This document shows, piece by piece, positions 10,933-22,283 of a stretch of DNA of 64,000 nucleotides. Within the stretch, counting starts at the first letter, position 1, and every line of letters begins with the position of its first letter. Below the pieces are notes generated by a model, which was given only the letters and a program-made list of their open reading frames with translations, searched no databases and was not told the origin of the DNA. Source of the DNA: Coniochaeta sp. PMI_546 (lineage: Eukaryota; Ascomycota; Sordariomycetes; Coniochaetales; Coniochaetaceae); NCBI GenBank assembly GCA_021432605.1, contig MU271147.1, forward strand, positions 2,480,001 through 2,544,000, read 5' to 3'. Made by a program: the position numbers and the translations under genes.

Positions 10933-12416
10933 TCATGCCTTGAGAATCTTGACCAGCTCAGCAACGATGGCATCTCCTGCTTCTGCGGTGCCCATGCTGC
11001 CACCCATGTCCTTGGTTCTTAGCCCGGTGTCGATGGCAGCGCGGACCGCGTCCTCGATGATTTTAGCCTCGTGGGCGAGATTCAGAGAGTACCGGAACAT
11101 CATGGCCACGGAAAGGATGGTGCCAATGGGATTCTGGAAATGATGTCAGCTCTGTACTTGCAGCATATGAATAGGAATCGCCCGAAACGGGGTCTTGACG
11201 CACGACAATCCCTTTCCCTGATATGTCCGGCGCGCTACCTGTCATCTGTGTTAGCGACTGATGTCTACATGAGGGCTCGAGGGGAGGATAGGAGTCTCAC
11301 CATGAATCGGTTCACAGATAGAAGGCACCGCAGAGCCCGGAATGCCGCAGAGACTGGCGCTCGGGAGGAGCCCTATGCTTCCAACTATAGCGCTCGCTTC
11401 GTCGCTGAGAATATCCCCTGAAAACTCATCAGCTAAACCGCCTTCGAGGTGGACGAGGGGCCTCGCTCACCTGCCAAGTTCGGCGCTATTATAACGCCAT
11501 TCAGCCGCGTCGGGTTCTTGACCATGATCATGGCCGCGCTATCAATAAGGTGATGCTCAACCTTCAGATCAGGGAACTCGTTTTTATAAACCTCCTCAAC
11601 CACAGAACGCCAGAGTCTGCTTGTCGCCAGCACGTTTGCCTTATCTAGCGAGATAACCCGCGAGTCTCCCCTAGTCCTGGCTAGGTGACCGCCCAGCCGC
11701 GCGATACGCTCGATTTCTGGTTTCGTATAAACAGTAGTGTCGAACGCATTAACTCCATCGTACTCTTTTCGCTCTCCGAAATACAGGCCTGAGGTTAACT
11801 CCCGGACTAACATCATGTCGGTGCCGCGGCAGACAGACGCCTTTAGAGGGGAGGACTCGACAAGGGCGTCGGACGCGAAGAAACAGGGACGGAGGTTTCC
11901 ATAGGCGCACATCTCACTGCGTAGCTTTAGGAGGCCCTGCTCCGGGCGGACGGCGCCGGTGCCCCACTCAGGGCCGCCAACGGCGCCGAGGAGCACAGCG
12001 TCGGCGGCTTTGGCGGCGGCGAGGGCCTTGTCTGTGAGGGGGGTGCCGGTCTGGTCGATGGAGCACTGGGGAGAAACGCCGAGGTCAGCAAGAGACTTCT
12101 CTCGTGGATGTCTCTGGGCCCGTGTGACGTTGGGGGACGACTTACCCCTCCGAGCAGGTGGTCCTCCAAATTGAATTTGCCAGCAGTCGGGCTCAGCTCT
12201 TCAACCGTCTTGATAACCTGAATCCTGCGTCAGACGTGCTCAATTGCAGGTGGCAAATACCAGACTCGTACCTTGATTGCCTCGGCAATAACCTGTCAAA
12301 TGTGCAAAGTCAGCCTCTCTCCGTCTAGAGTCAAGCGTGGAAAAGCTGGGGGGGTAGTCAGTCACCTCTGGGCCACAGTGGTCGCCCGCAAAAACAACAA
12401 TGTTGTGTTCCGCCAT
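10933..12416 (-). CDS. LEU2: 3-isopropylmalate dehydrogenase
   Basis: Leucine biosynthesis enzyme that oxidises and decarboxylates 3-isopropylmalate with NAD+. My model has seven exons: 12416-12366, 12292-12272, 12217-12146, 12065-11471, 11417-11301, 11238-11204 and 11133-10933, summing to 363 aa, the normal length. Recognisable landmarks are GDHCGPE at the N terminus, [13 protein letters not shown], the substrate-binding arginines in GLLKLRSEM and [10 protein letters not shown], the catalytic Tyr in that same motif, [11 protein letters not shown] with its catalytic region, GDILSDEAS with metal-binding Asp residues, and the NAD-binding [18 protein letters not shown] segment. Six introns is many for this gene. 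Exon 2 is only 21 nt (VIAEAIK) and exon 6 is 35 nt. The reading frame is intact throughout, so the gene should be functional. Confidence 0.95.
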
Positions 12417-12651
12417 GGTTGCAATACTTGTCCGGGAGTTCGACTAAAGAAGAGTGCGTTGTATGTGACGAAGCACGAGAATGAGTGATTCGAAATGTAA
12501 GTACCTAGGGAATTCAAGAAGAAATTCGACAAGACATACAGCAGAGCGAAGTCGGGGACGGCCTGTTCGTCCGAAACCGCATCGCGCCCCGCCTGATGCA
12601 GAGAAAAGTGGGCACTGGCCACCCCGCATTACTTAGCAAAAGCATCACCTG

Positions 12652-12780
12652 TCTAGGTACCTTTAGGTAAGGTAGGTACCTCCTTAAGGTGCCCTCTCAA
12701 GCCTGGCAGAGACGGGTAAGTCCGTTTCATTACTTTACACATACCTATCTTAGACTGTACCTACCTAAGGTACCTACCGT
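12652..12780. repeat. TAGGTACC/CCTTAGG motif cluster upstream of LEU2
   Basis: About six overlapping copies of a partly palindromic element built from GGTACC, CCTTAGG/CCTAAGG and GTAGGTA. They lie 240-365 bp upstream of the LEU2 start. The same element recurs in other spacers of this window and never inside the called coding sequences. Confidence 0.6.
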
Positions 12781-13169
12781 ATTGGGGATCTGGGGAGTGT
12801 ACAAACCCGGCGGTTGCAAACATGCAAACCGGTTGGCAGGCAGGGAGGGGCTCTGATTGGCCAGGAATTTAGCACCTATCTGGGCAAAAGGTAGGCCCCC
12901 GGAAGCCCTATATTTTCAGGGTCTTTAGAGCGTATAGGCTTGGACGGGAAGGAAGAGAAAGGAAGGAAAGAAATGGAAGGGCTGGAAATTGAACACGGGT
13001 CACGGTCGCAGGTCATATTAAAGGGTAAGACAAGGCAAGGCATATTACAATTGTGTCACAAGCATAGTTTATTACGCGCGGGTGTGGTTTCCAAAGGGAT
13101 GCTGATATATAGGAAGGCACGCCTTGTGGAAGGAGCCCACCTGCCAGTGGAATATTACCACGCGGCCAT

Positions 13170-13612
13170 TGCAATACTGGGGATCACTGCAATACTGGGG
13201 GTCACTGCAATACTGGGAGACCACTGCAAGGCTGGCTCCAAGGTAGGTTGCAGTACTCGCTGAGAGCCAGGTGTACCTGTACTGGCTCCGAGACCGGCTC
13301 CAAGACGGGCTCCAGTACTCGCTCCAAAGCAGGCTCTAATACTGACTGCAAGCCAGGCGCAGTACTGGCTGTAGTACCGGCTCCGAGCCAGGTGTAAGGC
13401 TAGGTGTGAGCCCGGGGCAGTCCTCCAGTCCTCCACGCAGTCCTCCACGCAGGCTTACAGCCAGTATCACAGCCAGTATTACAGCCAGCCCTGGAGCCAG
13501 TACTGCGAGCAGTGGTGGCTTGGAGCGAGGCCCTGGCCTGGAGCCAGACCTACACCCAGACCTCGACCCAGGGCAGTCCTCCGCGCAGTATTACACCCAG
13601 CCTTGCACCTAG
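13170..13612. repeat. degenerate minisatellite
   Basis: It starts with three tandem 18-bp units (GCAATACTGGGG plus ATCACT or GTCACT, at 13171, 13189 and 13207). It continues into a longer, diverged array of short units built on CAGTACTGGCTCC, CCGAGCCAGG, CAGTCCTCCACG and ACAGCCAGTATTAC. Copies are too diverged to give one clean period. Confidence 0.75.
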
Positions 13613-15750
13613 CCTTGCTAGCCTTGCATCAATTGGCAGCATAATAGACGGTATACTCGCTGAGCTGCAGAGTCACGACGTTAACCGTAAAGACGACATC
13701 TAAGAAGGTGGTCAAAGCCATGTCGTGACATCATGGGCTCCCGTTGATATCCTCTAGCTACGCAGTCCGTAACGGTATGCTAAGATTCAGTGCTGCTGTG
13801 ATCGTCCAACTCATTCAAAATCGCTCAGATCAGGCACACTATCAAGTTGATAGCGACCATCGAATCATGGATTGCCGCACAGGGAGCGGGTCTGATCGGT
13901 TCCAACGGGAGCTGTGTTGTCAGCGCCGCGGAAGACGTTAAAGGCCGCCGGCGTTTAACAATTACTTGTTGCAGGCCCCGTCGGGTTACTAAAGCCTCCG
14001 AAATACATCAATATATCGGATATGCAAATAATTGTACCAACGAGTCACGTTCGCTTCGCGGTTGCGATCATGGTTCAATCGCCGGCATAACGGTTCGGAG
14101 GAATGACATTCGACACCTGACCTTGGCGCGACGGTGAGATTCGGCCAGCCACTGACTGCCAACTTGGAATCTCGGCTTCATTCTTGGTTGGCCTATCTCC
14201 GCCGTCCGAAGCGGAGGTACATTGTCGGAGCTTACAGAGACTACCAGTTGCTGACCGTCATACGGACTAGGTGCTGCTCCAAGTCTTACGTTGATACGCC
14301 TTCAAAGTGTTTGTTGAGACGAAGGTGCTCTGCTGCGTGTTGCAGATTTGAGTGGCACAATATACATGGGAGTCGACGGTATAAGTTGCGAGACGATGCT
14401 CAATACCCAGCAGCTGCCCCGAAGCCCCGAGACTTCGATGTATTTGCAGAATAAGCCTTGAGATAAGGCACGATATGCCAAGGTGTTTCTGACGAGACAA
14501 GTTCAGGTCTTATGCAAGGTTACTGTGTAATCACGCATTTGTCAAAAGCTCGCGGAGTTGGAGGGCACCTCTTTGAGTTGCACACGTGTATGCGCTCTCA
14601 AGTTGCAGATGTCTCAGTGGTCTCAGATGTGTGCAATCCACGGCACTCGATTGTTGATTGGCTCATTGTTCCACCGTACATAACGGCAAGTCCGTCCCAG
14701 CTAGCAACTCGTCGTGCCTCGTGGCTGCAAGTCTTTGAACGACTTGATTCCCGATTTAGCGAGCATCTCGCCAAGATCAATCATCACCCAGAGACAGCCC
14801 GGGAGATATGGCCGAGTATTAGTCCAAGGACGGTTTAGCGCGCAAATGGCAGGCGGGTTGCACTGAACTGTACAACTTGTTGAGGGGACCACTGGGATCT
14901 GGAGTTTGGTTCCCGCCCGGCCGCTCCCTGCAGGTTTGTGACCCCGACTGCACCTTCCGATTTAGCGTCCCCTGCCGCCGGAGAGAGCGAACAATTACCA
15001 TTTCACCTGTCAAGTTGTAGTGTACGTACGTGTGGTGTAGATGCGTCGGCCGGCCACCAGCTGGTCATCATCAAAATGCCTCCGGCCCGCCCACTTCCCA
15101 GTGTCTCCACCACTTTTCATCCGTACCTTTCCTAGGTTCCTCCAGGTCGTATGCTCTGATCAGCACTGCACGGAGAGGTAAGGTCCTCTAGATAGCAGCT
15201 GTCTAGATACGGCTACAGGGGCTACAGTACGACGAGAACGGATGAATACTACCTTGCCTTAGCACCGAATAAGCTTCATCTCACTGAACATGCAACAAAT
15301 CTTATACAGTGAACCTTGAGTGGACGACGACTATTGAATGTGAATAACTTCCAGGTTGCTTTATCTACGATTGTTTCTGCTAGCCCGGTTATGACCTTCC
15401 CCCGTAAATTGTGAACTGAATGCTCGTACTGCGTCAGAGGAGAGAAGCGGGGAGGCAAAATGCACCGTCTTAGTCAGAGGACCAGGGAGGTGACCCGTCC
15501 CCTGTACACTACCTCCAGTTTGTTGTACCTTGCCTCCGCAGAGGTCGGGTCCCCAGGAACAGCTAGGATTGGAGGCTGTCGGGTACCGCCTCTTTAACCT
15601 TCCGAACACCCGCCTGCCGCGGCGACCAGGGGTCCCTCAAAGAGCCAACCTCATCCGCATCGCAACCTCACACATCAGCAAGACAGGCCACTCCAGCTTC
15701 TAAACCCTCTCATTTGCATTCCCGGGATATCATTTCAACATCAACACGGC

Positions 15751-15780
15751 ATGGCGCATCCATTTCTCCATGAGCGATGA
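15751..15780 (+). promoter_or_regulatory. 9-codon uORF overlapping the MED12 start (ATGA)
   Basis: An upstream ATG at 15751 opens a frame encoding MAHPFLHER. Its TGA stop (15778-15780) overlaps the MED12 ATG (15777-15779) as ATGA. This is directly visible. Translational coupling or down-tuning is an inference. Confidence 0.6.
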
Positions 15781-18700
15781 CCTCCCGGCCCCCATTGGGC
15801 GTCCAGCAGCGCCAGCCGCAGAGGTCGCTGAGCGCCTCGGGCTTGACCCAGAGGCCTGCTCACCAACGGACACTGTCGCAACAGCATCTGCCACCGTCTC
15901 CCATCCGCAAGGAGACGACGTTTGCCGACTTTGGCGGTAACCCGTCCGACGCCGGTGATGCGTCTCAGAGTCGATATGCCGCCCAACAACGGAGGGGCGG
16001 CTCTCGCCTTAAGCTTGAGCTCTCCCACGACCCGTCCGACTCCATCACACAGATGGCCATCAGCGAATCTCCGAATGCCCTCGAGTCCTCCAAGCCCTTC
16101 ACGCCATCTCGAATGATGCCTTCGATGGACACACCCGACCTCGAAGACATGAGCCCCCATGCGTCTAGCCGAGCACCAACTGCCGACGGAGATGCCGCAC
16201 CCATGCCGATGCCTCCTCGACGCCCAAGATTCGCCCTCGCTGTACCGCGCGCGGCTCCTGCGGCTGCGGCGATTGCTACCATTGTCAAGAAAGACACTCG
16301 GCCCAAACCTTACACTGTGGAAGTACCGGCGGCTGCGCCTCGCTTCAAAGTCCATGCTAAGCCCGAAGTTGTGCCAAAGCCAGGTTCTCAGGGGTCCGGC
16401 GCGAACACTACGACCACATCCGTTACGACGGGCTTTGCCGATTTCTATCCCTGGACGGGGGATCACCCCGAAGACCAGTTTTCGGAACACGTTATACGGC
16501 ATGGCTTCTTCGACAAGGCCCCAATTGCGTCCAGCGAGACGTCGTCAGCAAAAGGCGCGCTCTTTCCGATGCTCAAGCATAAGAGCGGACTTCATGCACT
16601 ATCTACTATCTTTACCGGTGTGCTGGGTCATCGGCGTCACAATGGACAGATCACCGCCCCGTCGACGTTCAAGCCGCCTCCACGCGTCACCGTGACCGAC
16701 ACGAAACGTGAGATCTGGCTGAAGGATCTTGCGAACCCTGTCATATCTCTACGGCGCTTAAGCCGCACCATTCCGCATGGCATCAGGGGCAAGGTGCTGT
16801 TAGACCAGTGCTTGAACAAGAACGTGCCTATCGACCGCGCGATCTGGTTGGCAAAGTGCGTTGGCGCCAACGACATCAGAGCCTTCAAACGAAAAGGAGT
16901 CAACGGAACATTCGTCATGGGTGGTGAAGCGAAGTGGATCAGAGACTGGACTGTATGCGTCGAACAGTTTGTCGAGGCGGTCTTCTCAGCTTTTGGTGAT
17001 GGCGAGTGGAAAGCAAAGGTTAACTATGCGTGAGTACCTCGGTCGCACCTCCTCTTGCATTGAATATCCTGCTGACTAGCTGCAGCGTTCGACTCGCCAC
17101 TCATATCTATGCCGAATATCTCCTCGATCGAGATCACTATATGGACTGGCTCTTGGATAGTTTGGAAAAGAGCCCCCAGTCAAAGCTCCCTATCTGGGTG
17201 CTCATTGTTCAGATTTATTGGAAGGACATGCTCCGGCTAAGAAGAACAGCTAGAAAGCTCGTCTCTGTCTTTCTACATCACCTTCATGAAGTACGTTATC
17301 AATATTGCCTCATCTTTGGACCATCGAGCATTCACAGCTAACCGGGAGCTTCGCAGATCCAAAATAACCCCGACAAGGACATCCTTTCTCCTCTGGCTTC
17401 CCGCCTGAACTCGCTGATATCTGCACTGATGGTGCTCAGTCCCCCAAGCTTCGTCTCACCAGGGTCGTGGTTCAAATATCGGGACACACTTCTCGCGAAT
17501 ATCCCAGCAGAAGATGAGCAACGTCAAAAGATATACAGGTTAATCGACGCCAGAAATGAGCAGCTTGTCGCATCTTGCAATAAAACTGAGCCGGCAGCGC
17601 GACAAATACTCGTCAAGACGTTGGATACGACACTTCAGAATCCAATGTCCGACGACATGCCTAGGATATGCTGGGACATTACGAAGGATAAGCCGAACCT
17701 TGTCCGGACGCTCCTCGAGTGGTGCACCTCTATTTACCGACCCGGTGCTGCCAAAGTCTATGTCACAAGTCGAATACTACAAGCCTGGAGCACACGAGGA
17801 GTCGATGTTACAGCAACGGTGCTGGAGTTTCTCGACACCGATAACGTCGAGCAGCAAGCACGCAAGACCGCTTTCTACCATCTGGTTTGTGAACTCACAC
17901 GATCGGGACACTTCTCCATTTCTCGCTACATCCAGTGGCTCATTGCCCGTGGCGGTGTACTGGTCTCAACAGATGTGTCTCCGGATGGGCCTTGCGCCAC
18001 TCGGCTTCTCGTTGAGTTACCAACTCACGCCCTCAGCGCGTCTCAGAGGAGCATGAGGGCCAACATGCTCCGTCGCGCGTCCTTCCATGTCGAGGATGAG
18101 GCGCAAGATCATGATGTAGCCATCAAGTGCCTGAAACATAGTCTAGGTATGCCTCTGGATGTTGACGATCCGACACTGCCGCGGAAACCATTACCTATCA
18201 GCAAACTTGCCAAGAGGATTGCGCTTAGTAGTTTCGCCTTGAAAGCAGATGTTGGATCGTGGCTGCAGAACAGCCTGCTTGCCGGCTTCGAAAACGCCGC
18301 GAAGGAGAGCAGTCACCCGCTGGAGATATCTCCCGCCACTTTCAACGCGATACGATCTGTCTTTGAGGCGGCAGAAGATTTCAGCATGCTTGCCGGCGTC
18401 CTGAAGTCTGTTTCACTGGTGTCCAACGTCGAGATTCTGGCCTCCTGTGCAGATACGGTGAGCCGACATATCCTCACCTTCGCGGCTCTGGATGCTACCA
18501 GGGTTCTATTCGACAACTTATATGTGCGCCTCCGGACCACTGCCGAGGAACAAGGCATTGGGGCACGCCCGTTACTTGCGTCTCTGGCCTGCCTGGCAGG
18601 TAGGATGCCCGAGAAGCAGGGCATCGCAGCCCAGTTGAAGAAAGATTTGGCCCAAACGGACCGCAACAACCCCGTCGATGCATGCTCGCCTGTGTCGGAC

Positions 18701-20587
18701 AACATGGGAGCACGTCTCGAAGAGGACGACGCCGATCTCCAGGAGGAGATTGAGAAGCATCTCATGAGCGGTACGGTTCTGGATCGTGTTACAATGAACA
18801 GACTATTTGAGGCTGTTGTTACGCGCTTGAGCACCTGGTGGGGCCAGAATGCTGAAAAGCAACGCCGCTATGGCATGCTCCTGGCCCGTCTTCGTGGATT
18901 CGATCATCAGCATTTCGACTCTCTCATCGCGAAGTGGTTACACCATCTGCGTTCTATAACCAATCGTCCGTCCATACTTCGGATGTTTCCACTCCTCATG
19001 GGCCTGGGATGTCTCAACTTCCCATTACTCCTGGCCTCAACTTTTGTTGAGCCACCCGTCGCACAGGGTGCTGGTGCATCTCGGGCCGCTCCGGGTGCTT
19101 CGTCAGGCTCGGCTCAGACGATTCAGCTTACTTACCGCACACGCTATTGCCAAGAGGTTCTAGGAATGGTGACAAAACCTCTGACTCCGGACGATCTGCT
19201 GTCTCAGGAAGAGTGCTACCGGATCGCCATTATGCAAGACCAGGCGCTGAAGGACAACTCGAACGAGATACTAGTGCTTGTACGCCAGGCACTAGCCGAG
19301 TACTCATGGTGTCGTGATAAGGGCGACACCGATGGACTGCCGTTGGATGATAGTGTTGAAAGGGAGCACCTCATCGGCATGCTGCGTTCTTTGGTGTTGA
19401 GGGATAGCCCTGGAGTCATCAAGGCACTGTCGCTAAGAAGCTCGGATCTCCACGTCGGACACTGGATCGACTGCATGGCAACGAAACTCCTCATACCTAC
19501 GGCTGACGCAGGAACGCAGGTTACATTCGATCAGGTCCTGGGACTGACGAATGAATTCACTCTACCTTTTTGCCAACTGAAGATCTCTCTGAGCCTCTCG
19601 TTGGCAGACCAGAACAATCCGGACGCGGCTGAACGGAGTCAGACACACCTTGAGCTCTTCACCAAGGCCATGGATAACGCTATCGACGCAGAGAATACCT
19701 CCTGGACCGGAATGCTGTCGTCTCTGAGCCCAGAAATTACACATCACCTGAAGAGCAGGGCTCAGACACGATTCCTGGACCTTCTCCCTTCTGTTAGGAC
19801 ACCACCGGCGGATGCGCCACTAGAGCAGACTCTACAGACAGCGGAAAACCTCCTATCAGTGATCGACGCGATCATTAGAGGTGGGTCGATGGGGCGGTCG
19901 CCGCAGCTAGTGCCAGCCATGGTCGACAAGCTCGTAGACCTTTGGGAAGTCCTCTCCTCGCCCACGACCGATTTAGGTGGCAAGAATGCCGTGCTCAACC
20001 ACTGGCTTCCAGCCCTGTTGGCACTCATCACGCTCCACACATCGACATTTGATAGTAGCAAGGCCGGGTTCGAGGTGCGTGCGAGGACTGTAATCGTGCT
20101 ATCGGGCCTGCTTCAGGAGCTCAGTGTGATGCCTCCTGGCATGGTACTGGCGGCGACAAACACTGGCTCCCCCACCAGTACCCCAGCGGTCACGCTCGCC
20201 AACCGCATCTTTGATCTCGCCTGCCTGCTCATTGACAACCTCAACGACGAGGTACGCAACCAGTGCCTCCGCGTCGTAAACGGGTCTGCAGACGCGCGCC
20301 TGCGCTACATCTTCAGTTTTGCGAGAAACCCGGCCGAACACCTGATGCTGAGCCACAAGGACAAGACGACTGGTCCCGCGAATGTAGCAGGTGGCAGACC
20401 CCAAGCTGGCCCTGGACATCTCCTCGGGACGCCAGCTTCGCTGTGGGCACAGACTGTCCAGGGGCCGGAGAGATTGACTGTGTTCCATTTCAGGAGGTGG
20501 GAGATGCTCAACGAGCCGACGCCTAATGTTGGCGAGAACGACACGGCGTTGAGTTTGGGACTGTTCGAGGCACGGAAAGTGCTGTGA
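15777..20587 (+). CDS. SRB8: Mediator complex subunit 12 (Srb8)
   Basis: Large subunit of the Mediator CDK8 kinase module, which regulates RNA polymerase II in the nucleus. Exons 15777-17029, 17086-17290 and 17357-20587 give 1562 aa, typical for ascomycete Med12. The start MTSRPPLGVQQRQPQRSLS is the usual one for the family. The N-terminal 250 residues are Pro/Ser-rich and disordered. The Med12 signature domain lies at about residues 310-375, including WLKDLANPVISLRRLSRTIP and KCVGANDIRAFKRKG. The remaining 1100 residues are mostly helical repeats, with an Ala/Ser/Gly-rich linker near nt 19060-19120. Both introns lie in the conserved N-terminal third. The uORF described separately ends on the start codon. 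No frame defects were seen. Confidence 0.93.
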
Positions 20588-22283
20588 TGATGATGAGCGT
20601 TGTCTCTACTGCTTGTTGTCTCTTTTGTTATACTCGGAGATGAGGAGTTGGGGTTCGGTGCAATGTATTTGCTCGGTGTTTGGAGCATGCAGTCGTACTA
20701 GGAATGATTTTCCAGGGCTGTCCGCATATTATCGCTTTGGGGTATTTTGACGTATAGAGATTCGCATGGCGGGGAGTTTTGTTTTTTTTTCCCAGGCGCT
20801 TTCGGCGCGGCAGTTTCTCCATGAATAACGATACCATCATTGTTACTTTAGTTTTCTCTGGCAATGCTTCTTCTGCCTTTCTCCTTTGTCACACTGTCTA
20901 TACGTATTGGCATAGCTAAGGTAATCATGAATCATGCTGGACGAGGCCGGGACCGAGTATGATGCCATGGAGTTGGGGAGCATGACTGTTGGCTTGCTTA
21001 TGTGGCTGCTGGGTCTAATGCTATGTTTTTGGATAGTCGGCCGACACTCACCTTCGTAAAGGCAGCCTGACAACAGTACCGCCGATATCAAGTCGTGTTG
21101 TTGTTATTGTTGAATCCACATACACTCGATGCTGATCATGTAATTCATTGTGTGAAAAATCCCACTTGTGATTTTTCCATTGTTGTTATACGCTACTACT
21201 TGTCAAATTGTTGTTGTGCAGTATTTGTCGTAAGTAAACACAGGAGGCAAGCTGGGAGGTCCACGACTTCGGACAACTCGGCCAGACAGGGTCGAGCGGC
21301 GGAAACAGATATCCAAGAGTCGTCAGTACCAAAGTGGCCCAAGTCTTCATTCTTAAAGATTTGGGGTCCTGCCAATACACGCCCAGCCCAGGCTTGTATG
21401 CTAGTCTGCCTTGGGAATAAGATCCTGGGGTTACCCCGACTTTGCACTCCCAGCAAGGTTGACGGATATCGATTTCCCCAACCCTTCACCACTAGCCTTG
21501 TTCGGTGTATCCACCACACCTACTTCGCTCAACCTCATCCGGCAGCGCTGGGACTTTCAAGGGGGCGTGGTTGGCTAAGGTAGTAGAGTACGAACCCCTC
21601 ATGGTCACATTCACTGTGTTCAAAGTTCCGACTCGCCGGTAACGCGAGCTCTACCGGAGCTGCTGCAAGCCACATCTCCTAGAACCGGTCTCCTGATTGG
21701 CACGATACCTTCGACTCTGTCAGGTTCATTCTTCCTGTGCATGGCTCTCGAGTCAGAGTGTCTCAAGGCCATGTGGAACGAATCTTCAGTGCTAAGGGTT
21801 CTACCCGACAAGATCTGAGCACATCAACTCAAGCTGTCTCAACCCTCGCTCTCAATATCGTCCCATTGTCCACTCTCCCCCCGGTTCTCGGTCCAGACTC
21901 CATCAGCCCAAAGTACGCGAGAGGAGCCAAGACTTCCGGGAAACCTGCCAACAGGGCCAAGAAATCCGGGGTAGCTCGTCTGCTCGCCCTCTCTCCGCGA
22001 AACGTTGTCCCCAGTTAGTGTGAGGTGTATACGGATACGGCTAGCTCCAGCCTTCCTTACTGATTAACACGGCACTCGTCTGCCATGCTTTGCTATGCTA
22101 TATAACTTTGTCTGATCCGCTGGTCTGGCTCGGGTCTCGTTGACTTGATCGGTTGAACCTACACCCCAACGTCTTGCCAGAAATAGAACCCTTTTCTTGG
22201 CCTGGAGTCTGACCAGCGCCCACTGTTCCCTTCCACAACCAAGCTCGACTCGCTACTCGCCAGAAGCGGACGCGAAGGCAACC
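20588..22283. other. 1.7-kb intergenic spacer
   Basis: Holds the MED12 3' flank and the MFS promoter. A perfect 8-bp inverted repeat (GAAAAATC, 8-nt loop, GATTTTTC) sits at 21154-21177. Open frames at 21095-22018 show no domains. I see no RNA gene. Confidence 0.4.

Larger units (their letters stand above)
12417..15776. other. 3.4-kb divergent spacer between LEU2 and MED12
   Basis: No protein gene is supported. It carries a dense TAGGTACC/CCTAAGG motif cluster (12650-12780), a degenerate minisatellite (about 13170-13612), and otherwise unremarkable sequence up to the MED12 leader. Short open frames near 13700-14840 lack domains and conserved-looking composition. Confidence 0.45.

Noticed and set aside
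13170-13612. CRISPR-like array
   Set aside because: The repeats are contiguous and diverged without regular unique spacers, and the host is a eukaryote; it is a minisatellite.
15741-16502. 253-codon minus-strand frame opposite MED12 exon 1
   Set aside because: Arg/Gly-rich antisense shadow of a disordered coding region.
22197-22283. N-terminal extension of the TRI12-type MFS gene
   Set aside because: The extension has no ATG in frame; it opens only with TTG.
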